DNA of 64,000 bases from Rhizobium altiplani (GTDB taxonomy: Bacteria > Pseudomonadota > Alphaproteobacteria > Rhizobiales > Rhizobiaceae), in NCBI RefSeq assembly GCF_001542405.1, contig NZ_LNCD01000012.1, positions 58,105 through 122,104 of the forward strand, given 5' to 3'. The notes under the pieces are model-generated. The model did not search any database. It was not told the DNA's origin and saw nothing but the letters and a program-made list of their open reading frames with translations. Below, piece by piece: positions 58,868 through 64,000 of this stretch (positions are counted from its first letter, which is position 1; each line of letters starts with the position of its first letter). A program made the position numbers and the translations under genes.

Positions 58868-58914
58868 GCCGGAGGCTCTTGCGCTGATCGCGGCTTTCGG
58901 CCAAAACGCCGGCC

Positions 58915-60798
58915 ATGATCACGATTTCCGATATCTCCGCACGTATTGCCGGCCGCCTGCTTCTCGATCACGCCAGCGTTTCGCTGCCAGCCGGCACGAA
59001 GGCCGGTCTTGTCGGTCGGAATGGCGCCGGCAAATCCACACTGTTTCGAGTGATCACCGGCGATGTAGCCGCGGAAAGCGGTTCCGTGTCGATCCCGAAG
59101 AATGCACGCATCGGACAGGTCGCTCAGGAAGCACCGGGAACGGAAGACGCGCTGATCGAAATCGTACTGGCAGCCGACAAGGAGCGCTCAGCCTTGCTGG
59201 CGGAGGCGGAAAGCGCCACCGATCCGCATCGCATCGCTGAAATCCAGATGCGGCTGGTGGATATCGACGCCCATTCCGCGGAAGCGCGTGCTGCCAGCAT
59301 CCTCGCTGGCCTCGGTTTCGACCAGGAGGCGCAATCGCGTCCGGCGTCGTCCTTCTCGGGCGGCTGGCGGATGCGTGTCGCCCTCGCCGCGGTGCTGTTT
59401 TCCGAGCCCGACCTGCTGCTCCTCGACGAGCCGACCAACTACCTCGACCTCGAAGGCACACTGTGGCTCGAGGATTACGTGCGCCGATATCCGCACACCG
59501 TCATCGTCATCAGCCACGACCGCGACCTGCTGAACAACGCCGTCAACTCGATCGTCCATCTCGATCAGAAGAAGCTGACCTTCTATCGCGGCGGATACGA
59601 CCAGTTTGAACGGCAGAAGGCCGAAGCGGACGAGTTGCAGACGAAGGCGCGAGCCAAGAACGAGGCGGCGCGCAAACACCTGCAGAGCTTCATCGACCGC
59701 TTCAAGGCAAAGGCCTCCAAGGCACGCCAGGCGCAGAGCCGCGTCAAGGCGTTGGAGCGCATGGGAACGGTGGCTGCCGTCATCGAAGACCACGTACAGC
59801 CGATCACCTTCCCCGAGCCGGAAAAGCAACCTGCCTCCCCGATCGTGGCTATCAGCGGCGGCGCTGTTGGCTACGAGCCCGGCAAACCTATCCTGAAGGG
59901 CCTCAATCTGCGGATCGACAATGACGATCGCATCGCGCTGCTCGGCTCCAATGGCAACGGCAAATCCACCTTCGCGAAATTCATTTCCGGTCGCATGTCG
60001 GCGGAGGCGGGCGAGGTCAAGCTCGCGCCGAACCTGAAGATCGGCTTTTTCGCGCAGCACCAGCTCGACGATCTAATTCCGGACCAGTCGCCGGTTGATC
60101 ACGTGCGCCGTTTGATGCTCGACGCGCCGGAAGCGAAGGTGCGGGCGCGAGTCGCTCAGATGGGTCTTGCGACCGAAAAGATGTCCACCGCGGCCAAGGA
60201 TCTTTCCGGCGGGGAGAAGGCGCGCCTGCTGATGGGGCTCGCGGCTTTCCACGCGCCCAACCTCCTGATCCTCGACGAACCGACCAACCACCTCGACATC
60301 GACAGCCGTCGGGCGCTCATCGAGGCGCTGAACGATTACGAGGGCGCGGTCATTCTCATTTCGCACGACCGCCACCTTATCGAGGCAACCGTCGATCGGC
60401 TGTGGCTCGTCAACAAGGGCACCGTCACGACCTTCGAAGGCGATATGGACGAGTACCGCGATCTCGTTGTCGCATCGGGCAAGAAGAAGGACGAGAAACC
60501 ACAGCTTGCTGAAGAACCCGCCTCGAGGGCCGACCAGCGCAAGCTCAATGCCGAGAAGCGCGCTTCGCTGGCGCCGCTCAAGAAAAAGATCAACGAAATC
60601 GAATCCTTGACCGGCAAGCTGGAGAAATTGATTCAGGCGCTTGATGCAGAACTTGCGGATCCGCTGCTTTACGAAAAGGCGCCTGCGAAGGCTGCGGAAA
60701 AGGCCAAGCAACGTGGCGAGGCTGCAGCAAAGCTCACCGCCGCCGAGGAGCAGTGGCTGGAGCTTTCCTCCGAATACGAAGATGCGATGGCAGGATAG
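58915..60798 (+). CDS. ABC-F family ATPase
   Basis: A soluble two-domain ABC protein of 627 residues: first Walker A GRNGAGKST (about 37-45), signature SFSGGWRMRV, linker rich in Lys/Ala/Arg at about 240-285, second Walker A GSNGNGKST and signature LSGGEKARLL, then a charged C-terminal coiled coil. No membrane parts. Such proteins act at the ribosome. Subfamily is likely Uup-like given the C-terminal domain, but is not certain. Confidence 0.93.
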   Translation: MITISDISARIAGRLLLDHASVSLPAGTKAGLVGRNGAGKSTLFRVITGDVAAESGSVSIPKNARIGQVAQEAPGTEDALIEIVLAADKERSALLAEAESATDPHRIAEIQMRLVDIDAHSAEARAASILAGLGFDQEAQSRPASSFSGGWRMRVALAAVLFSEPDLLLLDEPTNYLDLEGTLWLEDYVRRYPHTVIVISHDRDLLNNAVNSIVHLDQKKLTFYRGGYDQFERQKAEADELQTKARAKNEAARKHLQSFIDRFKAKASKARQAQSRVKALERMGTVAAVIEDHVQPITFPEPEKQPASPIVAISGGAVGYEPGKPILKGLNLRIDNDDRIALLGSNGNGKSTFAKFISGRMSAEAGEVKLAPNLKIGFFAQHQLDDLIPDQSPVDHVRRLMLDAPEAKVRARVAQMGLATEKMSTAAKDLSGGEKARLLMGLAAFHAPNLLILDEPTNHLDIDSRRALIEALNDYEGAVILISHDRHLIEATVDRLWLVNKGTVTTFEGDMDEYRDLVVASGKKKDEKPQLAEEPASRADQRKLNAEKRASLAPLKKKINEIESLTGKLEKLIQALDAELADPLLYEKAPAKAAEKAKQRGEAAAKLTAAEEQWLELSSEYEDAMAG

Positions 60799-60869
60799 CC
60801 ACAAGTATGGCTGGAAGCTTGTCGGGTTGAGCACGATTCGACGCGTTCCGGGGCGATCGAAACCGATCG

Positions 60870-60877
60870 TTAACCAT
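60870..60877 (+). promoter_or_regulatory. CtrA-like TTAACCAT site
   Basis: A single TTAACCAT lies 50 bp before the deacetylase start, a position compatible with CtrA control. Inference from motif only. Confidence 0.35.
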
Positions 60878-60926
60878 AATCATCAAGGTTGCCTCAACTT
60901 TCATTACTGATTTGTTGAGCCCTTTT

Positions 60927-61757
60927 ATGCATCGCTTTGCCCTCATTTCCGGTGCCATCTTGAGCATGGCCCTGGCCGGCTGCCAATCCACCAGGCATCC
61001 TGCGCCTGACACCACAATGACCACCTCCTCCATCGTCGCGCCTGAAGGCAGCCCGGCAACGGGGACCGATGCTGCCCTGCCCCAAATGTCGAGCGACAGC
61101 CGCCTGCATCACCTCGCCGGTCGAGCACTCATCGTCGCGTCCATTCATGACCTGCACCTCCAGGACAAGGAGGTCATCCTCAGCTTCGATGACGGTCCGA
61201 TCCCCGGCCGCACGGACCGTGTCCTCGCGACACTGGACCACTTCGGCGTCAAGGGCGCCTTCATGATGGTCGGCGAAATGGCGGAACGACATCCGGAGCT
61301 TGCCCGCAAGATCGCGTCTGAAGGCAACGCGATCGGCAGCCACACCTACCAGCACGAGAACCTGGCGACGCTGACCTTCGACATGGCCATGAAGGAAATC
61401 ACACGCGGCGAGGCCGCCGTGACCAAGGCGACCGGCGGCGACGTCAACTTCTTTCGCTTTCCATACCTTGCCGATAGCCAGAAGCTTCGTGGCGCCGTGG
61501 CAATGCGCGATATGGTGGTGATGGATGTGGACGTCGACAGCAAGGACTACTTCAATACATCGCCAGCCGCCGTCACCAAGCGGACGATGGACCTGCTGCA
61601 CAAGCGGGGCCGCGGCATCATCCTCATGCACGACATCCACAATCGCACGGCGACAATGCTGCCGACGCTCCTTTCAACCCTTGAGGCCGAGGGGTATAAG
61701 GTCGTAACGCTGCAGTTCAAGAAGCCGACGGCACCGGCCGAAATGGCGTCCATCTGA
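60927..61757 (+). CDS. Polysaccharide deacetylase lipoprotein (NodB fold)
   Basis: A 276-residue envelope protein with a lipobox LAGC (Cys19). The NodB-type catalytic motifs are complete: SFDDGP (Asp88, Asp89) and SHTYQH (His139, His143). It removes acetyl groups from a cell-wall or secreted polysaccharide; the substrate is unknown. The ATG (MHRFAL) is used; a TTG five codons upstream is the alternative. A CtrA-like site lies 50 bp upstream. Confidence 0.92.
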   Translation: MHRFALISGAILSMALAGCQSTRHPAPDTTMTTSSIVAPEGSPATGTDAALPQMSSDSRLHHLAGRALIVASIHDLHLQDKEVILSFDDGPIPGRTDRVLATLDHFGVKGAFMMVGEMAERHPELARKIASEGNAIGSHTYQHENLATLTFDMAMKEITRGEAAVTKATGGDVNFFRFPYLADSQKLRGAVAMRDMVVMDVDVDSKDYFNTSPAAVTKRTMDLLHKRGRGIILMHDIHNRTATMLPTLLSTLEAEGYKVVTLQFKKPTAPAEMASI

Positions 61758-61852
61758 TGGGCCTATCGACGCTTGCCCCCCGGTTTCTTTCTGCTAAAAC
61801 AGGCGCAAAATAAATCATACTTTTGAGCGAAACACCGAACGCGAGCACCAGC

Positions 61853-62779
61853 ATGTCACCTATCAACCTCGCCATCGTTGGCGTCGGCAAGATCGTCCGC
61901 GACCAGCACCTCCCCTCGATTGCAAAGAATCCGGACTTCAAGCTCGTTGCAACGGCGAGTCGCCACGGCACCGTCGAAGGCATCCAGAGCTTCACGACGA
62001 TCGATGCAATGCTCGACGCAGTTCCGGCGATCGATGCCGTTTCGCTCTGCATGCCGCCGCAGTATCGCTACGAGGCAGCGCACAAGGCGCTTTCTGCCGC
62101 CAAGCATGTGTTCCTCGAAAAGCCTCCGGGCGCGACTCTAAGCGAAGTGGCCGATCTCGAAAAGCTGGCGGCCAGCAAGGGCGTTTCGCTGTTTGCGAGC
62201 TGGCATTCCCGCTACGCAGCAGCTGTCGAAGCCACGAAGTCCTTCCTCGCGTCGACGACGATCAAGAGCGTTCATGTCATCTGGAAGGAAGACGTTCGCC
62301 ACTGGCATCCGAACCAGGACTGGATCTGGCAAGCCGGCGGCCTTGGCGTCTTCGACCCGGGCATCAACGCCCTTTCGATCGTTACCCACATCCTCCCAAA
62401 GGCGATCTTCCTGACAGGCGCAACGCTCGAATTCCCGGAAAATCGCGATGCGCCGATCGCCGCGGATCTGCACTTCCAGAACGCTGACGGCGTGCCGGTT
62501 CATGCCGAATTCGACTGGCGTCAGACCGGCAAGCAGAGCTGGGACATCCTCGCGGAAACCGAAGCCGGCCATGTGGAGCTTGCGGAAGGCGGCTCCAAGC
62601 TGTCGATCAATGGCGAGCTGAAGTTTTCGGCGCCCGAGGAAGAGTACCCCGCGCTTTACCGGCGCTTTGCGGAAATCGTCAAAGCCGGCAAATCCGACGT
62701 CGATCTGGCGCCGCTTCGCCACGTTGCCGATGCCTTCATGCTCGGCAGGCGCAAGTTCGTCGACGCCTTCCACGATTGA
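61853..62779 (+). CDS. Gfo/Idh/MocA oxidoreductase, likely L-arabinose/D-galactose 1-dehydrogenase
   Basis: NAD(P)-dependent sugar dehydrogenase of 308 residues. The Rossmann motif is GVGKIVRDQH (about 7-16), the conserved EKPPGATLSE (about 86-95) and WKEDVRHWHPNQDWIW follow, and PGINALSIVTHILP is typical of galactose/arabinose 1-dehydrogenases (oxidising the sugar to the lactone). The ATG start is preferred over a TTG at 61823. An IS lies just downstream. Confidence 0.88.
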   Translation: MSPINLAIVGVGKIVRDQHLPSIAKNPDFKLVATASRHGTVEGIQSFTTIDAMLDAVPAIDAVSLCMPPQYRYEAAHKALSAAKHVFLEKPPGATLSEVADLEKLAASKGVSLFASWHSRYAAAVEATKSFLASTTIKSVHVIWKEDVRHWHPNQDWIWQAGGLGVFDPGINALSIVTHILPKAIFLTGATLEFPENRDAPIAADLHFQNADGVPVHAEFDWRQTGKQSWDILAETEAGHVELAEGGSKLSINGELKFSAPEEEYPALYRRFAEIVKAGKSDVDLAPLRHVADAFMLGRRKFVDAFHD

Positions 62780-62792
62780 TTTCAAATGAAAA

Positions 62793-62811
62793 AGCCCGCT
62801 TGAAGCGGGCT
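62793..62811 (+). terminator. Terminator stem after the dehydrogenase gene, apparently cut by the IS
   Basis: AGCCCGCT (62793-62800) and AGCGGGCT (62804-62811) form a stem with an A-run before it but no T-run after it. The missing T-run suggests the insertion sequence entered right behind the stem. Confidence 0.55.
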
Positions 62812-62821
62812 CAGACTGCTG

Positions 62822-62851
62822 ACAAACCCCTGGCCTCGTCCAGGGGTTTGT
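62822..62851 (+). promoter_or_regulatory. Perfect hairpin upstream of the transposase
   Basis: ACAAACCCCTGG (62822-62833) and CCAGGGGTTTGT (62840-62851) form a 12-bp stem with a 6-base loop, 13 bp before the transposase ATG. The AGGGG is the only ribosome-site-like stretch and lies in the right arm. Confidence 0.7.
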
Positions 62852-62864
62852 GATTCACTGGGTC

Positions 62865-64000
62865 ATGTTGAAGAAACCTGCTCCCGAACAGACGGCTCTC
62901 GAGATGGTGACGCTCGATCAGCTTGTTCCGAAGGATCACCTGCTTCGCAAGATCGACGCGGTAATCGACTTTTCCTTCATCCATGATCGGGTTGCCGGTC
63001 TTTACTGTGCTGATAACGGCCGCCCGCCGCTCGATCCGACCTTGATGTTCAAGGCGCTGTTCATCGGTTACCTGTTCGGCGTGCGCTCGGAGCGTCAGTT
63101 GGTGCGCGAGATCGAGGTCAACGTCGCCTACCGCTGGTTCTTGCGGCTGAAGCTGACGGATCCCGTGTTCGACGCCTCGACCCTGTCGCAGAACCGCCGC
63201 CGGCGCTTCAACGACACGTCGGTGGCCCAGGACATCTTTGATCATATCGTCAGCCAGGCGATCGCCCACAAGCTGGTCGATGGCACGGTGCTTTACACGG
63301 ATTCAACGCATCTGAAGGCGAATGCCAACAAGGGCAAATACGATCTTGCGATGATCGAAAAGTCGCGGGCCGATTATTGGGCCGATCTCGACCGGGCGAT
63401 CGAGGCGGAGCGGACGCTGCACGGGCAAAAGCCGCTGAAGGACAAAGAGCGTGAGCCGCAGGTGAAGGAAATCAAGGTGTCGCGCACCGATCCCGACAGC
63501 GGCTACATGGTGCGCGACGGCAAGCCGAAGGGCTTCTTCTATCTCGACCACCGCACGGTCGACGGCAAGCTTGCGATCATCACCGACACCCATGTGACGC
63601 CGGCCAATGTGCATGACAGTATCGTCTATCTCGAGCGGCTCGACCGGCAGCGGGAGCGGTTCGGCTTCGAGGTCGGCGCCGTCGGCCTGGATGCCGGCTA
63701 TGCCACGTCCGGCATCGCCAAGGGGCTGGAGGACCGCCAGATCCTAGGCGTCACCGGCTATCGCAATCCGACCCCACCCAAAGATGGCATGATGCGCAAG
63801 TCGAAGTTCGACTATGAGCCCGAGACGGACGGTTATCGCTGCCCCGAAGGCCAACTGCTCGCCTATGCCACCACCGACCGCAACGGTTATCGCCACTACA
63901 CATCCGACCCGGCGATCTGCCAAACCTGTCCGCTGCTCGCCTCCTGCACATCAAACACCAAGGCGGTGCGCACCATCACCCGCCATGTCTGGGCCGATGC
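62865..64000 (+). CDS. IS1182-family transposase (incomplete at the window edge)
   Basis: Reads open for 378 codons to the window end. N-terminal LVPKDHLLRKID and YRWFLRL are typical of the IS1182/IS5-like DDE group. Catalytic Asp146 (YTDSTHLKA) and Asp276 (GLDAGYATSG) are visible; the Glu should follow beyond. A cysteine cluster (CPEG, CQTCPLLASC) follows the second Asp. No stop or frameshift within the visible part, so it may be active. Confidence 0.92.
   Translation, partial: MLKKPAPEQTALEMVTLDQLVPKDHLLRKIDAVIDFSFIHDRVAGLYCADNGRPPLDPTLMFKALFIGYLFGVRSERQLVREIEVNVAYRWFLRLKLTDPVFDASTLSQNRRRRFNDTSVAQDIFDHIVSQAIAHKLVDGTVLYTDSTHLKANANKGKYDLAMIEKSRADYWADLDRAIEAERTLHGQKPLKDKEREPQVKEIKVSRTDPDSGYMVRDGKPKGFFYLDHRTVDGKLAIITDTHVTPANVHDSIVYLERLDRQRERFGFEVGAVGLDAGYATSGIAKGLEDRQILGVTGYRNPTPPKDGMMRKSKFDYEPETDGYRCPEGQLLAYATTDRNGYRHYTSDPAICQTCPLLASCTSNTKAVRTITRHVWAD

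Larger units (their letters stand above)
62812..64000 (+). mobile_element. Left end of an IS1182-family insertion sequence
   Basis: Starts near CAGACTGCTGAC, after the broken terminator, and continues past the window edge. It contains a hairpin and the transposase gene. The right end and target duplication are not visible, so the exact boundaries are inferred. Confidence 0.75.

Noticed and set aside
62811..63614. Minus-strand open frames in the IS
   Set aside because: They are opposite to the transposase, which is open and carries the DDE motifs on the plus strand.

Overview
The window is chromosomal housekeeping DNA of an alphaproteobacterium of the Rhizobiaceae (Ensifer/Sinorhizobium or Rhizobium type). 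This rests on the high-GC codon use, the gene orders (plsX-fabH-ihfA, glyA-nrdR-ribD-ribE, ppk-ppx beside hdaA-perM and divergent purMN, uvrC-pgsA-moaD-moaE), an LdtR/LdtP pair, a magnesium-type HemB, a RopB-like outer-membrane protein and a bacterial Bpt leucyltransferase. No rRNA, tRNA or CRISPR array was seen. About 67 genes are supported, and nearly all are intact.

Layout. 0-4 kb (minus strand): a cytochrome-bc1 chaperone-like protein, YceD, then phospholipid/fatty-acid initiation genes plsX and fabH and the nucleoid protein gene ihfA. 4-6.8 kb: bamE facing hppA, a membrane pyrophosphatase. 6.9-13.3 kb (minus): glyA, nrdR, ribD, ribE, ribH and nusB, interrupted between ribE and ribH by three plus-strand genes (a small secreted protein, a cupin and a GNAT acetyltransferase). 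13.4-16.4 kb: an L,D-transpeptidase, a 0.6 kb gap, its probable MarR-type regulator LdtR, and a DUF6163 membrane protein. 16.5-20.4 kb: hemB, an RDD protein, bpt, an EamA transporter and an SRPBCC protein. 20.5-28 kb: parC, an unknown periplasmic protein, a divergent TetR/serine-hydrolase pair and aspS. 28.3-33.6 kb (plus): multicopper oxidase, RNase D, a membrane adenylate/guanylate cyclase and a phytase-like esterase. 33.6-42.1 kb: ydeI, ppx, ppk, hdaA, perM, then divergent purM-purN. 42.2-46.2 kb: phnM, a NUDIX hydrolase and a formate-dehydrogenase-like molybdoenzyme. 46.3-50.4 kb: rlmJ, a GST, a LysR/SDR pair and ropB. 50.7-55 kb: a pterin-reductase-like SDR, uvrC, pgsA, moaD and moaE. 55-62.8 kb: a lone LivH-type permease, a CGNR regulator with a lipoprotein, ndk, a degenerate GGDEF protein, an ABC-F ATPase, a polysaccharide deacetylase and a sugar dehydrogenase. 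62.8-64 kb: the left end of an IS1182-family insertion sequence, cut by the window edge.

How the parts relate. Most blocks are ordinary operons for lipid initiation, riboflavin and one-carbon metabolism, polyphosphate turnover, purine synthesis and molybdopterin synthesis. The most notable signals are these: a PTR1/FolM-like pterin reductase translationally coupled to uvrC and upstream of moaD/moaE; a 13-bp inverted repeat between a lone LivH permease and a CGNR-lipoprotein operon; a GGDEF protein with altered nucleotide-binding residues; a perfect hairpin just inside the IS end that could shield the transposase start from read-through; a symmetric operator between the TetR gene and its hydrolase; CtrA-like TTAACCAT sites; and a rhizobial-type intergenic palindrome next to phnM. 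I found no convincing evidence of a wholly new defence or mobile system.
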